From assembly GCA_963772955.1 (NCBI GenBank), contig CAVYZF010000007.1, positions 62,001 through 126,000 on the forward strand: a stretch of 64,000 bases of DNA, in the 5' to 3' direction. Positions 17,618-25,268 of the stretch are shown in pieces. Source of the DNA: Gp6-AA40 sp963772955. GTDB lineage: Bacteria; Acidobacteriota; Vicinamibacteria; Vicinamibacterales; UBA2999. Made by a program: the position numbers and the translations under genes. The notes below the pieces were generated by a model that had not been told where the DNA came from, did no database searches, and worked only from the letters and a program-made list of their open reading frames with translations. Numbering within the stretch: the first letter of the stretch is position 1; every line of letters starts with the position of its first letter.

Positions 17618-18760
17618 ATGTCAGCCACACAGAGTCGCGTGCCCGCCGGCGTCGAGACCATACCGATCTCGTTGTGGTGGGCGCTCGCAATCGGCACGTG
17701 TGCGACCAGCCTTGTTGCTCTGACCATCGCAGCACAGATCTACCTCTCGATGCTCCATCACGGGCATTCCTTTGCGCGGATTGCCTTGTGGCAGCTCTGT
17801 TCGTGGGGTGTCTGGGCGGCTGCGACACCCATCGTCCTTGGGCTCGGTGCTCGGCTCGCGGATCGGTCGGCGTCGATGAGACGCGGCGTGTTTCGAGCCA
17901 TCGCTACCGGTCTGGTGATCGTGTGCGCACACAGTCTGTGTGCGTCAGTGGCAACCGTTGGCCTTCAGCCGTACTTCCCCGTTGAGACGTTTCGATTCAG
18001 CGCAGCGCTGATTCTCCAAACCATCTCGCTGCCAATCGATCTCCTCGTCTACGGCCTGCTCCTCCTGATTGGCGCGTCGCTGGCTGTGTACAACCGGGCG
18101 CGCAGTCTCGAGCTGCGCGAGTCCCGTCTCGAGGCGGACCTCGTTCGCGCACAGCTCGACGCGCTGCGCCTGGAGATCGAGCCGCACTTCCTGTTCAACA
18201 CGCTGAACTCCATTTCGGCACTGATTCGGTCGCGGGCGAGCGATCGTGCCCTGGCGATGCTGCTCGAGCTGAGCGAGCTTCTGCGCGAAGCCGTCGACGG
18301 GAGGCGCCAGCATATGACCACGTTGGCAGAGGAGACCGCGTTCGTGAAGCGCTACATCGAACTGCAGCGGGCGCGCTTCAGCGATCGACTCGACGTGAAG
18401 TATTCCATCTCGCCCGACTCGGAACGGTGTGCGGTGCCGGCGTTTCTTCTACAGCCAGTCGTTGAGAACGCCTTCAGGCACGGGCTCGCGCGACGAACCG
18501 GGTCGTGCCGCCTGGAGCTCGCGGCCTCGATCGATGACGGGCAACTGCACCTCTCGGTACGCGATGATGGCGCCGGCTTGCCCCCTGACTTCAACCTCGT
18601 CGAACACGCAGGCACGGGGCTGGGCAATGCGCGTCTGCGACTGCAGCGCCTGTACGACGGAGCCGCGCGCCTCGATCTCGAGCCAGCCGACGATGGCGGG
18701 ACGATCGCGCGCATCACACTGCCGGTGAGCGAGATGAACAGCCAGGCCCTTCATCGATGA
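17618..18760 (+). CDS. LytS-type sensor histidine kinase (HisK PF06580)
   Basis: A 380-residue kinase. Four membrane helices fill residues 12-145. A short coil follows, then the HisKA_7 box LRLEIEPHFLFNTLNSISAL, with His190 as the phosphorylated residue. The ATPase part has QPVVENAFRHGL (N box) and then DDGAGLP and GTGLGNARLRL. It has no separate sensor domain, so sensing is probably through the membrane. Its last codons overlap the response regulator by 4 nt (ATGA). The start was taken as the ATG at 17618; a TTG at 17573 is possible and neither has a strong ribosome-binding site. Confidence 0.88.
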   Translation: MSATQSRVPAGVETIPISLWWALAIGTCATSLVALTIAAQIYLSMLHHGHSFARIALWQLCSWGVWAAATPIVLGLGARLADRSASMRRGVFRAIATGLVIVCAHSLCASVATVGLQPYFPVETFRFSAALILQTISLPIDLLVYGLLLLIGASLAVYNRARSLELRESRLEADLVRAQLDALRLEIEPHFLFNTLNSISALIRSRASDRALAMLLELSELLREAVDGRRQHMTTLAEETAFVKRYIELQRARFSDRLDVKYSISPDSERCAVPAFLLQPVVENAFRHGLARRTGSCRLELAASIDDGQLHLSVRDDGAGLPPDFNLVEHAGTGLGNARLRLQRLYDGAARLDLEPADDGGTIARITLPVSEMNSQALHR

Positions 18761-19551
18761 CGAAGTTCCAGGTGGTGGTCGTGGATGATGAGCCGCTCGC
18801 GCGCGAGGTGGCTGTGTCCATCCTGCGCCGCGATCCGGAAGTGGCCTCGGTCGTTGAGTGTGGTGACGGCGTGCGCGCCCGCCACATGATCGAAGACAGC
18901 CGCCCCGACATCGTGTTCATTGACGTTGAGATGCCGGGGCTCGATGGCATGCAGCTGGCCGAGCATTTTCAGAGCGGCGGCCCGGTGGTGGTGTTCATCA
19001 CGGCATTCAGTCGATATGCCGTGGATGCGTTCGATCTGGCTGCGACCGATTACGTGCTCAAGCCATATTCGGACGAGCGGTTCATCGAGGCGCTCGGACG
19101 CGCGAAGCGTCGCGTGCGCGAGCGTCGTCTCGGCGAGCTCGCGCATCAGATGGCGGGTGTGGCGGCCGAACTTCAGCACGCGGAGTCAAGTGACTCGACG
19201 GTCGCCGACTCGTCGCAATATCTCCAGCGCCTGTCGATCAAGCGAGGTGATCGGACGATCGTGCTTCGCACGGAGGAGATCGTCTGGATCGAGGCGCAGG
19301 ATTACTGCGTGACCGTGCACTCGACGAGAGGCAACCATCTTGTGCGGGCATCGCTGACGTCGCTCGAAGGCCGCCTCGCGCCGGAGACATTCGTGCGCAC
19401 GCATCGCATGGCGATCGTCAATGTGATGCATGTTCGGGAGGCCGTGGATCGCGACGGGCTTCGACTCGTGTTGTCCGAAGGCACGCAGGTGGGCGTGAGC
19501 CGCTCGCGCAGGCCCCACGTCGAGTCGTTGTTGGCACCGAGGCTGCGGTAA
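18757..19551 (+). CDS. LytTR family response regulator
   Basis: A 264-residue regulator. The receiver domain occupies 1-120 with acidic pocket D10-D11, phospho-acceptor D56 (VFIDVEMPG) and the K of DYVLKPYSDER. A linker leads to a LytTR DNA-binding domain at about 155-260 (IVWIEAQDYCVTVHS, FVRTHRMAIVNV, GVSRSRRPHVESLL). It is the cognate partner of the overlapping kinase gene. LytTR proteins bind pairs of direct repeats; no target site was recognised nearby. Confidence 0.92.
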   Translation: MTKFQVVVVDDEPLAREVAVSILRRDPEVASVVECGDGVRARHMIEDSRPDIVFIDVEMPGLDGMQLAEHFQSGGPVVVFITAFSRYAVDAFDLAATDYVLKPYSDERFIEALGRAKRRVRERRLGELAHQMAGVAAELQHAESSDSTVADSSQYLQRLSIKRGDRTIVLRTEEIVWIEAQDYCVTVHSTRGNHLVRASLTSLEGRLAPETFVRTHRMAIVNVMHVREAVDRDGLRLVLSEGTQVGVSRSRRPHVESLLAPRLR

Positions 19552-19654
19552 GCGGGGCAACGGCGGCTGCGAATGGTCGGTTGTGCCGGTCGCTGCAAAC
19601 ATGTGTGAGACAGGGTGCGCGACCGGTCATCATGACGTGACAGGGAGGTCGTTT

Positions 19655-20266
19655 GTGCCGCAATCGAATCGTTCGCACACTGTCAGTCGAGTCGCGTTGA
19701 CGTTCGCCATGATGGCGTGGGCCGCCGTCATTGGCACGCGTGGCGCAGTCGTGGCCGAACAGGTCACTGAAACTCGTTCAGCGGTGATGCCGCAGTACGA
19801 CACGGAGCGTAAGCTGCGGCTGCCGTCCGACTATCGGCAGTGGATTCTCGTGGGGCAGTCGCTCGGTCTGAGCTACAGCGAAGGCCAGGGTGGCCATCAG
19901 ATGTTCAACACCACGCTGATCGAGCCCACCGCGTATCGCCATTTCGTCGAGACCGGAGAGTTCCGTGACGGGACGATGCTTGCGCTCATCCTGCAGGGGA
20001 TTGGAACGAATGCGACGCCGGCGCGTCAGGGGCAGTTCGCCACCGACGTTCACGTCGTCGAGATGGCGGTCAAGGACAAGGGGCGCGTGCCTGAGGGCTG
20101 GGCGTACTACCAGTTCGGCGGGCCGATGACGGGTGGATACCAATCGACCGCTGCGCCGCAGCCGAAGACCAGTTGCTATAGCTGTCACGTCGAGCATGCC
20201 GCACGCGACAACGTCTTCGTTCAGTTCTACGGTTTGTTGAAGGAGGCGACCCCGAAAGGCAGGTAG
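19655..20266 (+). CDS. exported cytochrome P460 family protein
   Basis: A 203-residue protein with a signal peptide (cleavage near VVAEQ). The P460 fold includes DYRQWILVGQSLG, IEPTAYRHFVETGEFRDGTMLAL and VEMAVKDKGRVPEGWAYYQF. The heme-binding CYSCH lies at 174-178, followed by the usual tail DNVFVQFY. Cytochromes P460 oxidise hydroxylamine in nitrifiers, but many relatives with this layout have no known substrate. The GTG start at 19655 is set by GGGAGG at 19643-19648. Its TAG stop is the first TAG of the adjoining GGTAG repeat array. Confidence 0.85.
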   Translation: MPQSNRSHTVSRVALTFAMMAWAAVIGTRGAVVAEQVTETRSAVMPQYDTERKLRLPSDYRQWILVGQSLGLSYSEGQGGHQMFNTTLIEPTAYRHFVETGEFRDGTMLALILQGIGTNATPARQGQFATDVHVVEMAVKDKGRVPEGWAYYQFGGPMTGGYQSTAAPQPKTSCYSCHVEHAARDNVFVQFYGLLKEATPKGR

Positions 20267-20355
20267 GTAGCTGGGTGGCTGGGTGGCTGGGTGGCTGGGT
20301 AGCTGGGTAGCTGGGTAGTAGTTGGGTAGCCTTGGGGTAGCTGGGTAACTAGGTC
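20263..20355 (+). repeat. left (CTGGGTAG)n array
   Basis: Tandem octamers CTGGGTGG (three copies) and CTGGGTAG (three copies) are followed by drifting copies (TTGGGTAG, TTGGGGTAG, CTGGGTAA, CTAGGTCA). The 8-bp period puts TAG into every frame. Confidence 0.85.
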
Positions 20356-20362
20356 ACTCGGT

Positions 20363-20749
20363 TTAGGGGTGCTCGCGACCCATAGACTTCATGAGTCCTC
20401 GCAACGGGGCCGACGTCCTGCGAACGCGCAGTTCGAGCTTCAGGTACACGGACTCCTCGATGTAGCCAAGGCGCTTGGCAGCGTGGAGGCAGTAGCCAAC
20501 TTCCGCGAGTGAGCCGCAGGCGATCTGCAGAAACTGCAGTTTCTCGCCAGTTGTGTACCTTCCGTATCCCTCTGCAATATTCGCGGGAACCGAAAACGCT
20601 GCGCGTCGTAGCTGTGACGCCAGCTCGAAGCGCTCGATCGGGGGAAAGCTTCGAGAGAGCACGTGCAGGTCGATGAACAAGTCGTCGGCACGTTGCCACG
20701 CGATCAGGGAGTGATGCGGCAGCGACATGCGCATCGTGGAGGCAAGCAC
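20363..20749 (-). CDS. four-helix bundle protein (23S rRNA IVS-type, TIGR02436)
   Basis: A protein of up to 128 residues. The family core is clear: LIAWQRADDLFIDLHVLSR, ELASQLRRAAFSVPANIAEG, YGRYTTGEKLQFLQIACGS, LAEVGYCLHAAKRLGYI. Members were first seen inside 23S rRNA intervening sequences and now occur widely as solitary genes; relatives (Avd) assist reverse transcriptases in diversity-generating retroelements. No reverse transcriptase or rRNA is in this window. The start could be 20749 or one of the internal ATGs at 20734 or 20728. Its placement between inverted repeat arrays suggests it belongs to a repeat unit. Function unknown. Confidence 0.85.
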   Translation of the reverse strand: MLASTMRMSLPHHSLIAWQRADDLFIDLHVLSRSFPPIERFELASQLRRAAFSVPANIAEGYGRYTTGEKLQFLQIACGSLAEVGYCLHAAKRLGYIEESVYLKLELRVRRTSAPLRGLMKSMGREHP

Positions 20750-20761
20750 GATGCCGTCGTC

Positions 20762-20806
20762 CCCAGCTACCGAGCAACCCAGCTACCCAACAACCCAGCT
20801 ACCCAT
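20762..20806 (-). repeat. right (CTGGGTAG)n array, opposite orientation
   Basis: Copies of CCCAGCTACC and AACCCAGCTACCC are the reverse complement of the left array. The array is shorter (about 45 bp) and lies upstream of the four-helix-bundle gene start. Confidence 0.8.
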
Positions 20807-20887
20807 CTGACCTTCCACAAGCGTGGTAGCGTATTCCCCGGTTGCGCCGGCACGGTGAACGCTCGCGCACACGAGGAGCTCTCATAC

Positions 20888-22084
20888 ATGGGGATGGCAC
20901 GCAGCAGTGTTGTGGCGGTGGTACTCGTTGCCTCGGTGGCCGCCTTGACGTCGCTTGGAAATGAGGCGAAAGCGCAGGGTCGCGGTGGACGCGGAGGAGG
21001 CCGGGGCGGTGGCGCTCCGCAAACGTCGACGACACCTCCGCCGGGCGTGACGCCGCTGGCCGTCGATCTGTTTACGACGAAGAACTTCTATCTGGATCGC
21101 GCGAGCTGGACCGACAAGCGTTACGCGCGATGCAACACGCCGCGCCAGCTTACCGACATGTGGACGCGGGAGAACCGCGTGGCGCACTGGGGCGACTGCA
21201 ATCGCGATTATCCGGTCGAGAAGATCGTCAGCCCCTACAGCTATAAAACGGCGGCCGAACACTACGACGCGTTGATGGCCGAGGCGAAGAGGGCCGGCGG
21301 CCCGACCATTCATACGCGTCAGACGCTTCCCGACTGGGATGGCTACTACCAGCGTCGCGGGAATGACGACCAATGGGTCTGGGGCGTCAATCTGCAGACG
21401 GCGACGATGGTCTCGTTGCTCACCCCGGAGTACCAGAAGCGCATGGTGCAGATGAACTACCACGAGGGCGTGTCCAACGCTCCGCAGTGGATGGCGGCGT
21501 TCTGCTATCCCGAGGGGTTCATGCGCTGGTGGGCGCAGGCGTCGCTGGGAGGCCCGATCGAGGTGCTCACGACGCCTCACCAGGTGCAGTTTGTGAGCGG
21601 CATCGCAGATAACTTCATGCGCAAGGTCCTCATCGGCCGCGCGCACGTCCAGCAGGTCCCGCAGTGGTACGGCGAGACCGTCGGCTTCTGGAACGGCAAC
21701 ACGCTCGTCGCGTGGACGGCGAACGTGCAGGGCTGGACGTTGTCGCACTCGATGTTCGAGTTCAGCAACAAGATGGAAACGATCGAGGTGTTTCGTCCCA
21801 GTACCGACGGCAAGACGATCAGTGTTGAAACCACCTTCTACGATCCCGAAGCGTTCACGCGTCCCCTCCACACCGTCACGCCCTGGGAGCGAACGCGGCC
21901 AATCAGCGATCCGGAACAGCGATTCACGTACGTCGAATGCCGCGTGCAGAGCACGATCATCAACGGGCCGGACGGCCGGCCGACGCAGTTGACGCCAGTG
22001 GACACGGGCTACATCGACTACTTCGGGCGGCCGTGGGCGGAGAACTGGGAACAGCATTTCGAGAAGGGCTGGAAGAAGGACTAG
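20888..22084 (+). CDS. exported hypothetical protein (acidobacterial family)
   Basis: A 398-residue protein with a signal peptide (cleavage near AKAQG), then a Gly/Arg-rich stretch (GRGGRGGGRGGG). The rest is soluble and Trp/Tyr-rich. It contains WYGETVGFWNGNTLVAWTANVQGW, related in pattern to the WDGDTFVIET cores of the genes at 10216, 37600 and 58571, and near the end FGRPWAENWEQHFEKGWKK. No enzymatic motif was recognised. The ATG at 20888 has GAGGAG at 20873-20878. It lies just after the right repeat array. Confidence 0.75.
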   Translation: MGMARSSVVAVVLVASVAALTSLGNEAKAQGRGGRGGGRGGGAPQTSTTPPPGVTPLAVDLFTTKNFYLDRASWTDKRYARCNTPRQLTDMWTRENRVAHWGDCNRDYPVEKIVSPYSYKTAAEHYDALMAEAKRAGGPTIHTRQTLPDWDGYYQRRGNDDQWVWGVNLQTATMVSLLTPEYQKRMVQMNYHEGVSNAPQWMAAFCYPEGFMRWWAQASLGGPIEVLTTPHQVQFVSGIADNFMRKVLIGRAHVQQVPQWYGETVGFWNGNTLVAWTANVQGWTLSHSMFEFSNKMETIEVFRPSTDGKTISVETTFYDPEAFTRPLHTVTPWERTRPISDPEQRFTYVECRVQSTIINGPDGRPTQLTPVDTGYIDYFGRPWAENWEQHFEKGWKKD

Positions 22085-22197
22085 TCCTCCGCTGTCTTCT
22101 GGGCGCGCTTCGCTCGCCTGGACCGTCATGCGGATTCACAACGAGCACAAGATTCATATCTGGGCCGCATGCCGGTCCAATGGAGAGTACCTCGGTG

Positions 22198-22653
22198 ATG
22201 ACTGGATATGCATGGAGACCATCGGTGGTCAACGGACTCGCACTCTTCCTCGTGGCCGCACTATCCACCGCGGTCAGCGCCCATCATTCATTCGCGATGT
22301 ACGACATGACGGCGACCAAGACCATGACCGGTAAGCTCACGCGATTCATTCCCGGCAGCAATCATGCGCAGCTGATCTTCGAACTGATCGGTCCGGACGG
22401 AAAGCCGCTGATGAACGAGGGCAAACCGGTCGTGTGGGGCGTTGAAACGGGTTCCGCCGCGGCCATGGCGCGGCAGGGCGTGACCGTTGACTCCTTTCCC
22501 CAGGGCACGATCATCACCGTGAGCCTGCATCCGCTCAGGGATGGCCGGCCGTTCGGCGCGATTGGTGGTCTCATCATCCACTGTGGGACGACTCTTCCCT
22601 CCAGTGGCTGTAACGAGAAAACGGGGAAGAGCTTCGGCGCACCTGCGAACTGA
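22198..22653 (+). CDS. exported DUF6152 protein
   Basis: A 151-residue protein with a signal peptide ending VSAHHSFAMYD, which is the DUF6152 opening (HHSFA). It then has MTGKLTRFIPGSNHAQLIFELIGPDGKP and PQGTIITVSLHPLRDG. The family is abundant in acidobacterial secretomes and has no known role. GGAGAG at 22182-22187 precedes the ATG. A strong terminator follows. It shares its start motif with the genes at 10216 and 24857. Confidence 0.8.
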   Translation: MTGYAWRPSVVNGLALFLVAALSTAVSAHHSFAMYDMTATKTMTGKLTRFIPGSNHAQLIFELIGPDGKPLMNEGKPVVWGVETGSAAAMARQGVTVDSFPQGTIITVSLHPLRDGRPFGAIGGLIIHCGTTLPSSGCNEKTGKSFGAPAN

Positions 22654-22664
22654 TTTCGCGCTGT

Positions 22665-22716
22665 ACGCATGAACGCCCGACTTGGGAGGAACCCAACGTC
22701 GGGCGTTTTCATGCGT
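22665..22716 (+). terminator. rho-independent terminator after the DUF6152 gene
   Basis: The stem AACGCCCGAC (22672-22681) pairs with GTCGGGCGTT (22698-22707), with an inner TTGGG/CCCAA stem and an outer CGCATGAA/TTCATGCG extension. TTTT follows the main stem. The hairpin is nearly symmetric, so it could work in both directions. The rest of the spacer to 22937 shows no gene. Confidence 0.75.
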
Positions 22717-22937
22717 GACTGGCGCCACGCATCCTGACGAAAGCCAGGATTTACTGACGGTCGGAACGTTCTGCCTGGTTGCGCATCGAGCCTCTGTCCG
22801 TTGTCTGACGGAAACTCCTTCTCGATGCGCGTCCTCAGCCCGGTGGCGTCTCCATGCGAAACCTCCACGTCTGAAAATGACGGGGCTACACTTACCAATA
22901 CGCCTGGCACGCGCCGGTGTCAAGCACCGCAGATCCC

Positions 22938-22943
22938 TATAAT
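22938..22943 (+). promoter_or_regulatory. -10 element TATAAT
   Basis: A perfect TATAAT lies 19 nt before the GTG start of the M1 peptidase gene, giving a very short leader. No good -35 is present at 16-18 nt. Confidence 0.45.
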
Positions 22944-22962
22944 CCGATCAACGATCACTGCA

Positions 22963-24864
22963 GTGAGATCACGTGCGTATTTCTACCGTGCGGGCGCTGC
23001 GCTTGCCGTGCTCCTGATGATGGGCTGCAGTCCGCCAGCTGCCGCGCCGCGTGGTCCTGCTTCCATGCCGCTGCCACGAGATATGGCTACCTACGCGAAC
23101 ATCGACGCCTTCGTCACCAAGCATCTGCTGCTCGATCTCACTGCGGACTTCGACGCCAGAACATTGCAGGGCACAGCGGAACTGCAACTCGAACGTCGCG
23201 ATCCGCGCGCGGCGGAGATCGTGCTCGACACGCGCGACCTGCGGATCCAGAAGACGGAGACGGCATCGGCCAACGGGTCGTGGACGGCCACGATGTTTCG
23301 ACTCGATCCGCCGACGCTGGCGTTCGGGAGCGCCCTTCGCGTGACGATCCCGGCTGAGGCCGATCGAGTGCGCATCACCTACGCCTCGTCGCCGTCGGCG
23401 AGGGGGCTGCAGTGGCTGACGCCGGCGCAGACGTCGGGGAAGAAGTTGCCGTTTCTCTTCAGTCAGGCACAGGCGATCCAGGCACGGTCGTTCATCCCGC
23501 TTCAGGACACACCTGCTGTCCGCATGACGTACGACGCGACGATTCGTGTGCCAAAGGATCTCGTGGCGGTGATGGCCGCGGAGGCAACACCTGGCGATAA
23601 CGGCAGCGGCGTGTTCCGCTTCCGCATGCCGCAGGCGATCCCGTCATATCTCATTGCGCTTGCGGTCGGCGACCTGACGTTCAGGGCGATGAGCGATCGG
23701 ACCGGCGTCTGGGCGGAGCCCGCGATGGTCGATGCGGCGGCACGGGAGTTCGAAGATACCGAGCAGATGATCAAGACGACCGAAGCGCTCTACGGTCCGT
23801 ACCGCTGGGGTCGCTACGATCTGCTCGTCCTTCCGCCGTCGTTTCCGTTCGGTGGAATGGAGAACCCGCGCGTCACCTTCGCCACGCCCACCGTCATCGT
23901 CGGCGACAAGTCGCTCGTCGCACTCGTGGCTCACGAGCTCGCCCATTCATGGTCCGGCAACCTGGTCACCAACGCCACATGGAGCGACTTCTGGTTGAAC
24001 GAAGGCTTCACCACCTACCTCGAACGACGCATCGTGGAGGCCGTCTACGGCAAGCGGCTCGCGGAAATGGAGCGCGTCATCGGTCTCCGCGATCTCGCGC
24101 AGGCTCGCACCGATGTCACCGAGCCCGGGGATCGCACGCTTCAGCCAGACTTGAAGGGGCGCGATCCCGACGATGCGTATTCGGTGGTGCCCTACGAACA
24201 GGGCGCGCTCTTCCTGTCATTTCTCGAGGCTAAGTTCGGGCGCGACACATTCGATCGATTCCTGCGGCGATGGTTCGACGAGCACGCGTTTCAGAGCGTC
24301 AGCACCGGGCAGTTTCTCGCGTTCCTGACGAACAACCTGCTATCGGCGCATCCGGGGGTCGTAACCGACGCACAGGTTCAGGAGTGGCTGCACACCGAGG
24401 CCATTCCATCGTTCGCCGTGATGCCGACGTCGGATGCGCTCGAGAAGGTGGCGCAGGCGCGCGACGCGTGGCTGAACGGTGGGTCGGTTGAGTCACTTGC
24501 GAAGACCGCTTCGGCCTGGTCCACGCAGGAGTGGGTCCACTTCATCGACTCGTTGCCACGAAAGCTGAGTGCCGAGAGACTGAGCAGCCTCGATCGGCAG
24601 CTGAAGCTCACTGACTCACCGAACCCCGAGATCGCGCACGTATGGTTCCGATTGGCGATCTCAAATCGATACTCGACGGCGTATCCGGCGATGGAGCGAT
24701 ACATGGTTGCCATCGGCCGCAGGAAGCTGGTCGTTCCGCTCTATCGCGATCTCGCGGCGACACCGGATGGGAAAAAGCTGGCGGTGAAGATCTACGCGAA
24801 GGCGCGCGACGGTTACCACCCGGTTGCCCAGAGCACCGTCGACGCGTTGCTGAAACCTACTTGA
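22963..24864 (+). CDS. M1 family metallopeptidase, lipoprotein
   Basis: A 633-residue M1 (gluzincin) aminopeptidase of the leukotriene-A4-hydrolase/ERAP type. The signal ends in the lipobox LMMGC, so it is probably lipid-anchored. The exopeptidase motif GGMEN lies at 297-301. The zinc site is HELAH at 324-328 with the third ligand E347 in NEGFTTYLE, the normal HEXXH-18-E spacing. The C-terminal helical domain (about 505-633) is of LTA4-hydrolase type. It should remove N-terminal residues from peptides in the envelope. The GTG at 22963 was chosen as start because it begins the basic n-region. Its 3' end overlaps the convergent gene by 8 nt. Confidence 0.9.
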   Translation: MRSRAYFYRAGAALAVLLMMGCSPPAAAPRGPASMPLPRDMATYANIDAFVTKHLLLDLTADFDARTLQGTAELQLERRDPRAAEIVLDTRDLRIQKTETASANGSWTATMFRLDPPTLAFGSALRVTIPAEADRVRITYASSPSARGLQWLTPAQTSGKKLPFLFSQAQAIQARSFIPLQDTPAVRMTYDATIRVPKDLVAVMAAEATPGDNGSGVFRFRMPQAIPSYLIALAVGDLTFRAMSDRTGVWAEPAMVDAAAREFEDTEQMIKTTEALYGPYRWGRYDLLVLPPSFPFGGMENPRVTFATPTVIVGDKSLVALVAHELAHSWSGNLVTNATWSDFWLNEGFTTYLERRIVEAVYGKRLAEMERVIGLRDLAQARTDVTEPGDRTLQPDLKGRDPDDAYSVVPYEQGALFLSFLEAKFGRDTFDRFLRRWFDEHAFQSVSTGQFLAFLTNNLLSAHPGVVTDAQVQEWLHTEAIPSFAVMPTSDALEKVAQARDAWLNGGSVESLAKTASAWSTQEWVHFIDSLPRKLSAERLSSLDRQLKLTDSPNPEIAHVWFRLAISNRYSTAYPAMERYMVAIGRRKLVVPLYRDLAATPDGKKLAVKIYAKARDGYHPVAQSTVDALLKPT

Positions 24865-25252
24865 ATCCGATCTTCGGGCTCATCCCGACCTGCTCGTACC
24901 AGAACCCATCTGCGGGTCGTTCGAGCTTCCAGACATAGAGCGTCTTTGCCTGGTTGCGGCCGCTGCTGCCGTTGAGGAGCAAGCGCTCGCCAGGCTTCAG
25001 CGTCTGCGCGTTCATGCCGATTGCCTCGAGCTCCCAGCGATTGTCCAACTCGCCGCGCCAGCGCGTGGTCTCCCGTCCGTTCTGGACGTCGACGACAACA
25101 AAGGGATGCGGCTGGACCATCGCGAACTCGACGAGGACGCCGTCGAGCGTGACGGGGCGGGCGCGATCGTAGGCCGCCGAGATGGAGTGATGGCCCTGGG
25201 CAACGACGCTGCCCAGGATCATCGCGACGGCAATCGTCAGTGGTCCGCGCAT
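24857..25252 (-). CDS. exported DUF6152 protein
   Basis: A 131-residue protein with a signal peptide ending VAQGHHSISAAYD. The DUF6152 core follows: VTLDGVLVEFAMVQPHPFVVVDVQ, RWRGELDN and LKPGERLLLNGSSGR. Function unknown. It lies 16 nt after the MBL-fold hydrolase gene on the same strand, so it is probably the second gene of that operon. It overlaps the convergent peptidase gene. Confidence 0.8.
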   Translation of the reverse strand: MRGPLTIAVAMILGSVVAQGHHSISAAYDRARPVTLDGVLVEFAMVQPHPFVVVDVQNGRETTRWRGELDNRWELEAIGMNAQTLKPGERLLLNGSSGRNQAKTLYVWKLERPADGFWYEQVGMSPKIGFK

Positions 25253-25268
25253 GTCGCGGGTCTGTCGG

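Larger units (their letters stand above)
20263..20806. mobile_element. candidate unit: four-helix-bundle gene between inverted CTGGGTAG arrays
   Basis: A left array of about ten CTGGGTRG-type octamers (20263-20355) and a right array in the opposite orientation (CCCAGCTACC type, 20762-20806) enclose one small minus-strand gene. The unit sits directly at the stop of the cytochrome P460 gene. A gene-less region with the same two arms occurs at 40151-40299. No transposase is present, so mobility would need outside help. The mobile status is inference. Confidence 0.4.

Noticed and set aside
17596..17985. Open frame with an excellent GGGGGAG ribosome-binding site before ATG 17596
   Set aside because: The encoded protein is Arg/His/Ser-rich shadow sequence; the kinase runs in another frame. 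The Shine-Dalgarno match may be chance or may serve the kinase with wider spacing.
20263..20355. Possible CRISPR array
   Set aside because: Units are 8-bp tandem repeats without spacers; no cas genes nearby.
20363..20749. Diversity-generating retroelement
   Set aside because: An Avd-like fold alone is not enough; there is no reverse transcriptase, template repeat or variable repeat in the window.
22665..22716. Riboswitch upstream of the M1 peptidase gene
   Set aside because: The structure is a simple long hairpin with a T-run right after a stop codon, so a terminator explains it.
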